Source: Yponomeuta sedellus (Eukaryota; Arthropoda; Insecta; Lepidoptera; Yponomeutidae). From it: a stretch of DNA of 64,000 nt. A program made the translations under genes and the position numbers. How positions within the stretch are numbered: the first letter of the stretch is position 1; every line of letters begins with the position of its first letter. The DNA lies in the NCBI GenBank assembly GCA_934045075.1, contig OW203721.1, positions 19,946,714 to 20,010,713 of the forward strand. Direction: 5' to 3'. Under the pieces are notes generated by a model. The model worked only from the letters and a program-made list of their open reading frames with translations. It was not told the origin of the DNA and ran no database searches. Positions 24,001 through 32,305 of this stretch are shown one piece after another.

Positions 24001-26205
24001 ATATTGCCCCAAGATCAATTAAATGTTTGGAAAAAATTTATAAGTAATTTGAAATCAATGGGTACTATTACTATTCCGAGATGTGTAAATACACATGATG
24101 TGGTCACTGTAGAGCTCGTTGGTTATGCTGACGCTTCAATGAAGGCATATGGATGCTGTCTCTACCTGAGAATTGTTAGCTCCAACGGTAGCGTTTCTGT
24201 TAACTTGCTTTGCTCGAAATCTCGTGTGGCTCCATTGAGTAAAAATATTACTATTCCAAAGTTAGAGCTAAACAGTGCCTTGCTCCTCGCTCAAGTTGTG
24301 AGCAAGGTTCAGAAAACATTAAATTTAAAATTTACCAATCTCACTGTCCATCTATACAGTGATTCTCAAATAACACTTGCTTGGATAAAGTCCGCAACTA
24401 TAAAATCAAATTCCTATGTTGCAAAAAGAGTCAACCAAATAAAACAATTGTTAAAAACCATTGATCCTGCTGTATCGTGGTCCTATATAAGCACGGTCAA
24501 TAATCCTGCTGATCTTATTTCAAGAGGTTGTGAACCTCATAAATTACAGTCAATTAAGCTATGGTGGCATGGGCCCATAGAGTTGGCTGAAAAAGATTTT
24601 CAACACCCTATGAGTGAAATAAAATTTCCAATCGCTACATCCAATGTAGAGTTGGTCACAAATGTTTGTGACGTCAATAAGCCTGTTCCAGACTGCTCAG
24701 ACAATAAATTTGATTTAGATTTTCTAAATAAATTCTCAGATCTCGGTAAACTTCAAAGGATTGTTGCTTACATTCTACGTTTTCGAAAAAACTGTTCAAA
24801 AAATTCTGACAGAGTTTACGGTTCATTGACGCCACAAGAACTTAATGACGCACTACTGAATATTATTCGTCGTGTGCAGGCTAAATATTTCTACAAAGAA
24901 ATTGAATGTCTTAAATGTAATTCAAAAATTAAGTCAGGTTTGGCTACTTCACATCCCTTTCTAGACAAAGCCGGTACATTAAGGGTTGGGGGTCGACTGC
25001 AAAATGCAGCCAATATTCCATATGATAAAATGCACCCCATCATTTTGCCCAAGTCCTGTCACTTTACAAACATTCTTATTCAGAAAGAGCATTTACGTTT
25101 ATTGCATGCAGGGGCAAAGTTGCTATTGAGCTCCCTTTCTCAGAAATTTTGGCTAATAAGCGCTATACGTGAAGTCAAGAAAGTGGTCAATAAATGTGTT
25201 AAGTGTTTCCGCATGAAGGCTGCGGCTTCAAAGCAGCTCATGGGCTCTCTACCATCTGAAAGAATCACAGTTGCTAAACCTTTTAATGTGATAGGCGTGG
25301 ATTTCTGTGGTCCATTCAATATAAAGGTTTCAAGGCTGAGAAAACCAATTATCACCAAAGGCTATGTAGCACTATTTGTTTGCTTCGCTACCAAGGCAAT
25401 CCACATGGAGCTGGTCAGTGACCTGACCACTCAAGCCTTCCTGGCATGCCTGAAACGCTTTGTTGCTCGTAGGGGTTTACCTAACACAATTTTTTGTGAT
25501 AATGCTAAAACTTTCAAAGGGGCTGCAAATGTACTTAATGAGCTCTACAAATTGTTCAATTCAAAAAGTCATAAAGACACTATTGAATGTTATTGTCTTA
25601 GTAAAGGCGTACAATTTAAATTCATTCCTAGCTATTCGCCGGAATTTGGGGGCTTATGGGAAGCTGGGGTAAAATCTTTTAAATCTCATTTCAAAAGAAT
25701 TGTTGGAAACATAAGTTTAACATTTGATGGCTTATACACAGTAATTACCGAAATTGAAGCGGTCTTAAACTCCCGGCCTTTACTTCCCATGAGCTCTGAT
25801 ATTTCAGATTTTCAATATTTAACCCCTGGTCATTTTCTCATAGGGGCAGCTATGACAAGTTATCCAGAAATAGATTTGTCACATAAATCTATTAATAGAT
25901 TAAAATTTTGGAATATTCTAACAAAAATAAAACAAGATTTTTGGAAAACCTGGTCTGGGGATTATCTCACACAATTACAAAATAGGCCAAAGTGGCACAA
26001 TATACATCCTAATTTAAAAGTTGGTGATCTGGTCATTGTACGTAGTGATAACACTGCTCCTTTAACTTGGCCCATGGCTAGGATTACAAAGACAATGCCC
26101 GGCCCAGATGGCAATGTGAGGGTGGCTGAAATAAAGCTTCCTAACAATAAAATGTATTTAAGATCTTATAGAAAATTGAGTCCCTTGCCAATTAATGAAA
26201 GTTAA
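21085..26205 (+). CDS. BEL/Pao gag-pol polyprotein, apparently intact
   Basis: 1706 residues from the ATG at 21085; the frame is open 69 bases upstream but without an earlier ATG. Domain order: DUF1759-type gag (about 115-300); CCHC knuckle CYYCKGINHAIYAC from residue 316 plus a second Cys/His cluster; aspartic protease with DSGS at 425; Pao-type reverse transcriptase with YVDD at 839-842; RNase-H-like region with ADAS (Asp 1016); integrase HH-CC finger (His 1336, His 1341, Cys 1371, Cys 1374) and core with Asp 1406 (GVDFCGPF), Asp 1472 (CDNAKTF) and Glu 1526 (GLWEAG); and a C-terminal DUF5641-like segment ending RSYRKLSPLP. It makes the particle proteins and copies and inserts the element. 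No stop or frameshift is present and no key catalytic residue is missing, so it is a good candidate for an active copy. Family naming is from this domain order. Confidence 0.95.
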   Translation: MATTKVDDSALRKLRLTRGQLKGTVTRIENFINDPINAASASIEMLQARIDKLNMTFKDYEKVQLDILSIDETDPENVEVLEDKYFTVISKLNATLKNLSTTEVQQCTNISTSKLPNIDVPVFNGKDFTKYSPFMDLFLAVIHKNKSLSDVQKLFYLRKFLVDDALSVIVNLPLVNESYKEALELLKKRFDNKARLISSHINIILQLPAMQKGTATSIRSFISQVQQQLYALKNMQQPVEQWDMLLITILTKKLDQYTNRAYQLDRNSDTLPTMDEFISFLERRAIALEDSESTADYMKSAATKVSNVVTKNINNCYYCKGINHAIYACPKFKMSPIADRENFVQVNNLCHVCLKSHTGKCRFTFLCKVCKSGHNTLLHKDGGSESQPPVTLHSVDSSVNILLPTIKVKLFDVRGTELYVRALLDSGSQTSFITTSLAEMLGLKSKSHKTNVIGIGNKSNQINKSVDLTIHSPVNNVMINAKCHVVNAITSNLPQCLVDISNLNIPKTIQLSDDNFNVPMEISILLGADIYFNILLQRQIKIPNGPLLQETLFGYTIGGNVSSQVNELGNKNEVVSNLAICDNNKLEDVMEQFWLSESVPQAATADKACSEFKKAEKCLVQLENDKFCVDMPLVSKIDQLQLGDSFSVALQRFLALEKKFKNDALYLEKYKNFIEEYLALGHARRVDIGQYDINCGFVYFLAHHAVLNEQSLTTKLRVVFDGSMKSKSGVSINDILLNGPVVQSELFDILILWRTFLYTLTCDIQKMFRGVLVNPTQTCLQNILWRDDPNKPISCLQLQTVTYGLKSSTFLATRCLIELARRYKGEYPLAAQAMLFSTYVDDIICGADDEAELLQLKSELIALLKKGSFTLHKWCSNNPEAISDLPSDQKYFDTLDINKNNIVKTLGLKCDVLNDTLTFACPMINDDENHSKRKVLSFIGKMFDPLGLIGPIIVVAKLFMQSLWSINVDWDTILPQDQLNVWKKFISNLKSMGTITIPRCVNTHDVVTVELVGYADASMKAYGCCLYLRIVSSNGSVSVNLLCSKSRVAPLSKNITIPKLELNSALLLAQVVSKVQKTLNLKFTNLTVHLYSDSQITLAWIKSATIKSNSYVAKRVNQIKQLLKTIDPAVSWSYISTVNNPADLISRGCEPHKLQSIKLWWHGPIELAEKDFQHPMSEIKFPIATSNVELVTNVCDVNKPVPDCSDNKFDLDFLNKFSDLGKLQRIVAYILRFRKNCSKNSDRVYGSLTPQELNDALLNIIRRVQAKYFYKEIECLKCNSKIKSGLATSHPFLDKAGTLRVGGRLQNAANIPYDKMHPIILPKSCHFTNILIQKEHLRLLHAGAKLLLSSLSQKFWLISAIREVKKVVNKCVKCFRMKAAASKQLMGSLPSERITVAKPFNVIGVDFCGPFNIKVSRLRKPIITKGYVALFVCFATKAIHMELVSDLTTQAFLACLKRFVARRGLPNTIFCDNAKTFKGAANVLNELYKLFNSKSHKDTIECYCLSKGVQFKFIPSYSPEFGGLWEAGVKSFKSHFKRIVGNISLTFDGLYTVITEIEAVLNSRPLLPMSSDISDFQYLTPGHFLIGAAMTSYPEIDLSHKSINRLKFWNILTKIKQDFWKTWSGDYLTQLQNRPKWHNIHPNLKVGDLVIVRSDNTAPLTWPMARITKTMPGPDGNVRVAEIKLPNNKMYLRSYRKLSPLPINES

Positions 26206-26454
26206 ATATTTTTTTATTCAGTATAGAAGCAAAAGGCTTATCTACTTATTGAAAATCATATCTGTTGGTTTCACAATTGATGGTTCATGTGGAGAAGAAG
26301 TTAACAAAGAAACTGCATGTTTATTCTGTAATTAATTATTAGTACTAGTGAACTGTATCATTTTAGTTTTACATTTTATTTAAAATATAACATTTTCTGG
26401 CAAATGTTAATCTGAGAAATATTTAATCTCTTTACTCTGGCCCCGGCCCAACTA

Positions 26455-26659
26455 TGTTAGAAAAACTATTTCAACATATGAGAAAATAGTAATTTATTAC
26501 ATGTTTAATTATAGCAACATTTAGAATTGTCATCTTATTTTTTGTGTATGGCAATGTTCTTGCCCTTTTTGCATTCGTGCCGGTCGGTTGTACCTTTTTC
26601 ATTTTTATTTTAAAATACAGTCCACGCTCTTAAAATATACCAGCATTTTATTTCCTACA
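26455..26659 (+). repeat. 3' LTR of BEL/Pao element
   Basis: 205 bases, same sequence as 20413-20617. The 249 bases between the stop codon and this LTR hold no frame. The bases just before it (GGCCCCGGCCCAACTA) are not an obvious polypurine tract. Confidence 0.93.
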
Positions 26660-26663
26660 AACC

Positions 26664-26828
26664 AATAGCAACAAAGGCGCGCGGCCTGCCATAAAATGAA
26701 ACTACCTGATTGGTCGATCAACTTGCCGCAGATCCAAAATTTGGTCATCTGCGCAGAAACATCCGCGAGACTTATTTCTTGTGTAGCACTGTAACTATTT
26801 ACTTAGCGAAATTCTCAATTTAGAAACT
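26664..26828. mobile_element. Right half of the inverted-repeat element split by BEL/Pao
   Basis: It continues from the AACC duplication and ends CTTAGCGAAATTCTCAATTT, the inverse of the left end at 20104. It lacks coding potential. Confidence 0.65.
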
Positions 26829-27652
26829 GCCCATTATTATTTTCATACAGTTAAGGCAGACAAGCATATGAATAAACTTTATTTGACAACATTATAACAG
26901 ATTACACGTTTTAGAGAGAATTACACAGAAGGTCAAGTTAGTCAAGTTAGTAAATAGTCAAGTTAGTAAACTACAAAACACATTTTACTAGTTACTGAAA
27001 CTAAAGGAGATATGATTAAGTAAAAAATAGGGTTTTTGTCCGTGAAAGTATTTATGCCACAAATAATTTACAATCAGGTACTTTTGATTTAGTTAAAATC
27101 ACTTTTTAACGTTATTACGGATTTCCGCAAAGTAACGCCTGTTTCCATACAATATTTAATTAAAGTTTTTGCCAAAATTCCTTACAAAGAAAATTTTATA
27201 GAGTTGGATTTCCGTAATTTCAATCGTTTATCGCTTCATGTCGTATATTTTGGTCTTAATGTAAACAATAGTTCTCAACATGACATTGTAAGGACACTGA
27301 AACTTTACATTAAATATTATTATTATTACATTATTAAAAAGCTTATGACATTATTAGTGAATAGTTACATAACGAGTATTCACTAATAATGTTATAACTT
27401 TTTTAATAAAAATATTACTACTATGAAGGTCAAATACTAGTACTACTCTACTATTAATAAGTAGGTGCTTGCTTAGTTATAATTTAATCTAACATATCAC
27501 TAACACTATTATAAACATCAACTATACCCCCTTTTTATTAATATCAAATATACTTGTAACTATACTCTATGCCTAATGGTTTTCATCTGTAAAGTCCTTT
27601 GAAGCTTAATAGCATTTTTTTATGAGAACATATTGTAATTTCTGTTATGAGC
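26829..27652. other. Unassigned AT-rich region with one hairpin
   Basis: GTCAAGTTAGTA-type words repeat three times at about 26931-26975. A hairpin at 27331-27409 pairs TTATTAAAAAGCTTATGACA and ATTATTAGTGAATA with the right arm around a 13-base loop. Nothing else is recognised. Confidence 0.5.
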
Positions 27653-28010
27653 GAATCGATATCAATCCTTGTATGCCCCCACTGCTGGAGCACGGATCTC
27701 TCTTCCTGTTACGTTAGGTTAGGCCATACTTCACCACGAGGGCCAAGTCCGGGTTGGTGGAGGATTGTAAGACCGTGGCGGGCATTACTGTCAGAAGTCA
27801 TCAAGCCGCCCATAAGGCCTCTGACATGGCTTAACGACTGCCATTACATCCGGCAGCAACGTTTTAATGTGCTTCGCGAAGCACAGGAGCGCTCGGAAAA
27901 AATGCCACTAGCGGAAGTCACGGGACGGTCACCCATCCTGCACCTAACCGCGCCTGTTGTTGCTTAACTCAAGTGATTGATTCCAATCACTTGGTTTGAC
28001 TAGGCCACGA
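27653..28010 (-). mobile_element. 5S-like SINE, near full length
   Basis: Minus-strand order: CGTGGCCTAGTC head, hairpin ATTGGAATCAAT, GAGTTAAGCAACAACAGGCG, GGATGGGTGACCGTCCCGTG, T6 run, body, GACTTGGCCCTCGTGGTGA, and ATTGATATCGAT tail at the plus-strand left end. The first few head bases are missing. Confidence 0.85.
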
Positions 28011-28516
28011 CTGCTACGAGCCCCTGTCTCAGCGTATTGGGTTAATTTGGACCTGCGTCTAGAGCAAGCGTCTTCCTCAGCTATCTCGGCGTGGATCAAT
28101 TAATGCTGATCCGCGTCCCAGGCACGGACTATTGTTTTTTTAATTGCGTCAATTTGCTATATTATTAACAGCCGCCGAGGGGATTCAGCTGCGCGCACGC
28201 AAGCGCTAACGATCTCGCCGATGGCCGGACTCTTTCTACGAACATTGTCGAGGAAAACAAATACGGTCATTTTCTTTCTTGAACATATTGCGAAAACCAG
28301 GAAATTTCCAAGATTACTTTTAACGGCTCTTTTATAGCCTACTATTGACAACAGTCAACTTTTTATGCTGTAGATAGGCGAAAACCACTTTGTGTGTTAC
28401 AAAATTGAACTGATATATAGTATAATATATGTTGATCTTTAAAACTAAGTTCCTAATGTAACTGATTTTGAAGTGGCGTAAACCTTTTTTTTATGTAGCC
28501 TATAACCGTTTTTTTT

Positions 28517-28600
28517 ATGAGCGGTGGTAGCTCAGTGGGTAGAACCATGGACTCGCAAGCGAGAGCCCCAGGTGGCCGATTCTCGCCCATGCGAATTGAA
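28517..28600 (+). repeat. tRNA-like SINE head
   Basis: GCGGTGGTAGCTCAGTGGGT has a box-A-like core and an anticodon-arm-like GACTCGCAAGCGAGAGCC, but the box B is decayed (GGTGGCCGATTCTCGCC), so it is not called as a tRNA gene. Confidence 0.6.
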
Positions 28601-28789
28601 AGCGTAGACGCAAAATGTACGAAAGCTTAGACATTTGTACCTTAAAAATAAGGTTACTCGACAGAGTCGTTAGACGTTTATTTTCTCAATCGAATTTAAT
28701 GTACAATTCCAAGTTATAAGCCTTAAAGTCATAAGCTATTTACGTAGAATTCCAAGTCATAAGCCTTAGAGTCGTATACGACTTACTTG

Positions 28790-29120
28790 CTAATGAAATG
28801 AGAATTGGCTCCCAAGGTTCGATCCCCAGTGCGGTCACGTACCAATGACTTTGTTTAATTTCAAAGTTACGTACATTTGCGAATTTTTAGTCGCAATATC
28901 ACACGCTTACGGTGACGGAAAACATCGTGAGGAAACCCGCGGCTTGGTTGGCTTCGCACGTATTGACTAGTCTTTTCTGTGGGCTAGGCCGACTAAGCTG
29001 TCAGGATGGTATAGGTGCTGGGCAGCCTACACCATCGATAAAATCATGACCTAGGCACTACAGCGTCGGAATGGTCCCTTCACCCATCTAGTGTGAGTGA
29101 AGATGCCACTGGACGCTGTA
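28790..29120 (+). mobile_element. tRNA-headed SINE (family T3)
   Basis: It has box-B-like AAGGTTCGATCCCCAG, then GTACATTTGCGAATT, CGGTGACGGAAAACATCGTG, AGGAAACCCGCGGCTTGG, GTGGGCTAGGCCGACTAAGC, TGTCAGGATGGTATAGGTGC and the shared 3' end GCCACTGGACGCTGTATAAA. The 5' third of the tRNA-like head is missing or degraded. Confidence 0.75.
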
Positions 29121-29244
29121 TAAAATATTATTATATTATAACCGTTTCACTGCAGGGCACTGACCTTCTCTCAGAGAGAGGGAGAGCGACTATGGGGTTA
29201 ATTACCAAGCGTGCCTACCGCGAATGGGCAATTTCAAGTGCTGA

Positions 29245-29422
29245 GTTATTTGAACACCTCAGACACTCAGGTTTCCTCACGATGTTTTCTTTCAAGTTAG
29301 TGAGTCGTATTGTTATTATCTTTACAAAAGTACATGACTTAGAAAACGAAATGCGCACTGAGAAGCGAACCTAGGCTCTCGCTTCCAAGTTCGTTGTTCG
29401 ACCCACTGAACTATCGCCGCTC
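29245..29422 (-). mobile_element. tRNA-headed SINE, 3'-truncated
   Basis: The minus strand reads AGCGGCGATAGTTCAGTGGG (box A), GAAGCGAGAGCCTAGGTTCG, then GTACTTTTGTAAAGATAATA and AACATCGTGAGGAAACCTGA. The body stops soon after the conserved GAGGAAACC word. Confidence 0.7.
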
Positions 29423-30330
29423 TCGGGGCGGCGAAGGCACGTCGGCGTAAAAGTAAACGTAAAAAATATCATTTTTGTTTGGCCCAACCTCAGAATGACC
29501 TCTTGACTCAGAAGTGAAATAAGCCCGAACATGAGGTAACTGCTGAAAACTGAGGAGTGGCCTCGACTGTCATCAGACCAACTGTAGGTGTCCATTTTAG
29601 TGTCCTTAGAACTTCGTAAAGTGTACCAATTCAACATAATCGGTTCATCTTGTACGAGTATGCGAAAATTCAATCGTTCTTGGGTGATAGGGGTTTGTTC
29701 CAAATCTGAATGGAACTTCTACTTTCAAGGTTACAAACATCTACAATACAAACATCTCAAGGTAAACGGTAAACCCAGAACAAAATTATGCATAGCAGAA
29801 TCAGAAAAATAAAAAAACCATAGTAAGTAAAAATCAATCAACTCCTATTTTTCTAAAAAGAAATTAAATTTGTTGAGGAGTCAAAATAAAACGTTAATAA
29901 TGGTTTTTAATTAACTAAAATAATGATAACTAAAAACCATGTTTTCTTTTTCATGATTCCAAAATCGCAAGCTTTTGTTTTCATGCATTTAAAAATTGGC
30001 CTCTCGATGGTTTAAATTTATCGATACTCTCGAAACTGTTTTTAGGTTATCCGTTATTTTTATAATAACTTTTGATAATCGTCCTCTTTTTCAACGGTTA
30101 ATACATAAAACCTGCCTACAAATGTTTATTATATAACGTATATTTGCATAAACTGTGCTACGACTACAACGGAAGTACTCTCGGTGCGTCCGCCGGAAAC
30201 ACCGTAATTTACTGCAAAATAATAAACATTTGCTAGTTCGCTCTAACCTAAGGCGTCAGTTTAATTATCCGTGGTTTTTTTCTCGCTGACAATAGAACAG
30301 CAAACTATGCCATATTTTATCTACTTATGT
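29423..30330. other. No recognised gene
   Basis: AT-rich after 29.8 kb. Short open frames show no family match. A TAATGGTTTTTAATTAAC word and its near inverse occur near 29898-29940. Confidence 0.35.
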
Positions 30331-30400
30331 AGCCTATGAACGTCCCACTGCTGGGTAGAGGCCGTTTCTCTGAGACGGCCTCATAATATGGTGGATGCCA
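30331..30400 (-). mobile_element. Non-LTR retrotransposon 3'-end fragment
   Basis: GAACGTCCCACTGCTGGGTA and GAGGCCGTTTCTCTGAGACG match the CCCACTGCTGGG-type 3' ends seen in many lepidopteran LINEs, related to 54068 here. The 5S-like SINE 3' end carries a similar word (CCCCAGCAGTGGGG). Confidence 0.5.
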
Positions 30401-30432
30401 TATTTTTTCCTTTATGCTATAAAGTATGATGA

Positions 30433-30793
30433 AGAAGCGCTCGTGGCCTAGTCGAACCGAGTGATTAGCATCAATCTCTTGAGTTAAGCAACAACGCGGT
30501 CAGGTGCAGGATGGGTGACCGTCCCGTGACTACTGCTAGTGGCATGTTTCCGAGCGCTTCCGTGCTTCGCAAGGCACGTTAAGCCGTTGGTGCCGCTGTT
30601 ATGTAATGGCAGTCGCTAAGTCATGCCAGAGGCCTTGTCGGCGGCTTGATAACCTCTGACGTAAGACCAGCCACTGTCTTACAATCCTTCACCAACCCGG
30701 ACTTGGCCCCTGTGGTGGGGTATGGTCTAACCTTCAAAAGAGACCCGTGCCCCAGCAGTGGGGACAAAAATGGGTTGATATCGATATCGATCG
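30433..30793 (+). mobile_element. 5S-like SINE, full length with 14-bp TSD
   Basis: ATAAAGTATGATGA flanks the element exactly (30419-30432 and 30794-30807). The head is AGAAGCGCTCGTGGCCTAGT, then GAGTTAAGCAACAACGCGG and GCAGGATGGGTGACCGTCCC, aligned in order with the box A, intermediate element and box C of 5S rRNA genes. The body holds GCACGTTAAGCCGTTGGTGC. The 3' end is CCCGTGCCCCAGCAGTGGGG and a GATATCGATATCG tail. At the position where other copies have T5-T6 this one reads CATGTTTCC. It encodes no protein. Confidence 0.9.
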
Positions 30794-30819
30794 ATAAAGT
30801 ATGATGATGACGACGATGA

Positions 30820-31330
30820 TGTCCTCCTCATCGTGTTCCGACGACGGCGACCTCATATTATGTTGTTGGACCTCTGCAACGATGGGCGCGGATGTGGCTC
30901 GTGAAACCCAGGTTGTTTTTAAAGTCTGATTACAACGACCACAGTTAGCCACGATCGTCGTACCTGTATATGTAAGTGGGTTTCGGAAGAGCTGGAAGGA
31001 GCCCGAGTGGATGGGTTCGAGAATGCCCGGCTCGAGACTCTGGACTCCAACCGTCTACAGCGCAAAGCTCTTCCAAAACCCACTTAATATTTTTTACCAT
31101 AAAATTTGAGGCCAATTCCCCTAACTGACACCCCCTCCATCGGTAAAAAAGTTTACATTGTAATCGGGTATTCGAGTAACCAAATGTTAACGTTCCATCA
31201 TCATCCTTTATGGGGCATTGTATACGTTTTAACAACAGGATTCCTGAAGATAATAAGCTTGCCAGAAATGTTGGGTAAAATACACTTTTTGCCAAAGGAC
31301 TACCATCACATAAAGGATTATTTAAATGAC
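30820..31330. other. Unassigned region
   Basis: It contains GTGGGTTTCGGAAGAGC near 30978 and the near-inverse AGCTCTTCCAAAACCCAC near 31068, bracketing about 90 bases, which may be a small inverted-repeat element. No gene is recognised. Confidence 0.35.
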
Positions 31331-31342
31331 AATCAAATGATG

Positions 31343-31830
31343 ATACAATTTTTATTTTTAATGCACTAACCCGTGCTAAGGAACAAATTTAAAAACCTAT
31401 TTAGAGGCTAAAAATTAAATGAGGCCATTGGCTCAATTGGTAGAGCGCTGGCACGGATAGCCAGAGGTTGCGGGTTCGAATCCCGGCATGGGTGAAATTT
31501 TTAGCCTCTAAATAGGTTTTTAAATTTGTTCCTTAGCACGGGTCAGTGCATTAAAAATAAAAATAGTATAATCATGTGGGTACACTGATATCGTTCCGAT
31601 GTTAAACCTAACTGCAAAGTAGGTAGTCGGGGCTGTAAGTAATGCAATTTGCTTAAGTCAGATGTCGCTGCCTGTACGTAATACAGAGAATAGTGTAAAG
31701 AGGTTCGAAATTTCACTGATGCCGTGAGTCGCCCATTGGCTCAATTGGTAGAGCGCTGGCACGGATAGCCAGAGGTTGCGGGTTCGAATCCCGGCATGGG
31801 TGAAATTTTTAGCCTCTAAATAGGTTTTTA
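31343..31830 (+). mobile_element. Composite tRNA-like retroposon 1 (two tRNA-like units), 12-bp TSD
   Basis: AATCAAATGATG flanks it at 31331-31342 and 31831-31842. Order: left arm (31343-31416), tRNA-like unit A (about 31422-31495), right arm (31496-31568) that is the inverse of the left arm over about 72 bases, a linker (about 31569-31730), tRNA-like unit B (31731-31801), and a terminal AATTTTTAGCCTCTAAATAG. Unit B folds as a cloverleaf: GCTC/GAGC D-stem, CTGGC/GCCAG anticodon stem, box B GGGTTCGAATCCC, and acceptor GCCCAT/ATGGGT. It has no CCA and no confident anticodon identity. No protein is encoded. Confidence 0.85.
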
Positions 31831-32293
31831 AATCAAATGATGTCTCGGATTAAAGCCATAACATTGCATGGACTTCTAATGTAATTATTTGAAAAGACTA
31901 AGTTTGGAGTTTGGCTGTCCATTTTTCATCAAAACTATCAGATTTTGAATTGGACATCAAGTTTAACTTGTGACGTTCATGATGTCGCAATTTTCTTGTT
32001 AGTTTAAATAAAAAAAAAATTAAATTACTACAATTTAAAATGAGTCTTAACTTCCGTGCGTCAGTAGGTCACAACTTATGACCAATTTTGTTATTGACGC
32101 TGAATGAAGTTCCGATTGATTAGTTCCGAGTTTATTTTATCAATAAATGCCACTCCACCTTTAGGAATCCGCTGCAAAATGTTGCTGCAAAGGACCTCTG
32201 CTAAAGGCGTTGCGGTGATACATGTCTGAGCAATCTAGCGTATCTAATATTAATAATGATTAACACCTACAGCCAGTTACTATTAATTCGGGT
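31831..32293. other. Spacer between the two composites
   Basis: AT-rich with no recognised element. It is bounded by the right target duplication of composite 1 and the left one of composite 2. Confidence 0.4.
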
Positions 32294-32305
32294 ACAGAGT
32301 ATTGT

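Larger units (their letters stand above)
20413..26659 (+). mobile_element. Complete BEL/Pao LTR retrotransposon
   Basis: 6247 bp with 205-bp LTRs at 20413-20617 and 26455-26659 that read as identical. They start TGTTAG and end CTACA. The target duplication is AACC (20409-20412 and 26660-26663). A 467-base leader precedes one gag-pol frame. There is no envelope-like frame after pol. A TGG that could start a primer-binding site is at 20627 (TGGTCCTTCAGACC), 9 bases inside the LTR; this is uncertain. Identical LTRs and an open frame point to a recent insertion. Confidence 0.95.

Noticed and set aside
31700..31735. Hammerhead ribozyme core (CTGATG near the linker end)
   Set aside because: CACTGATGCCGTGAGTC has the CTGATG word, but I find no properly placed GAAA and stems; not supported by eye. 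A covariance search would decide.
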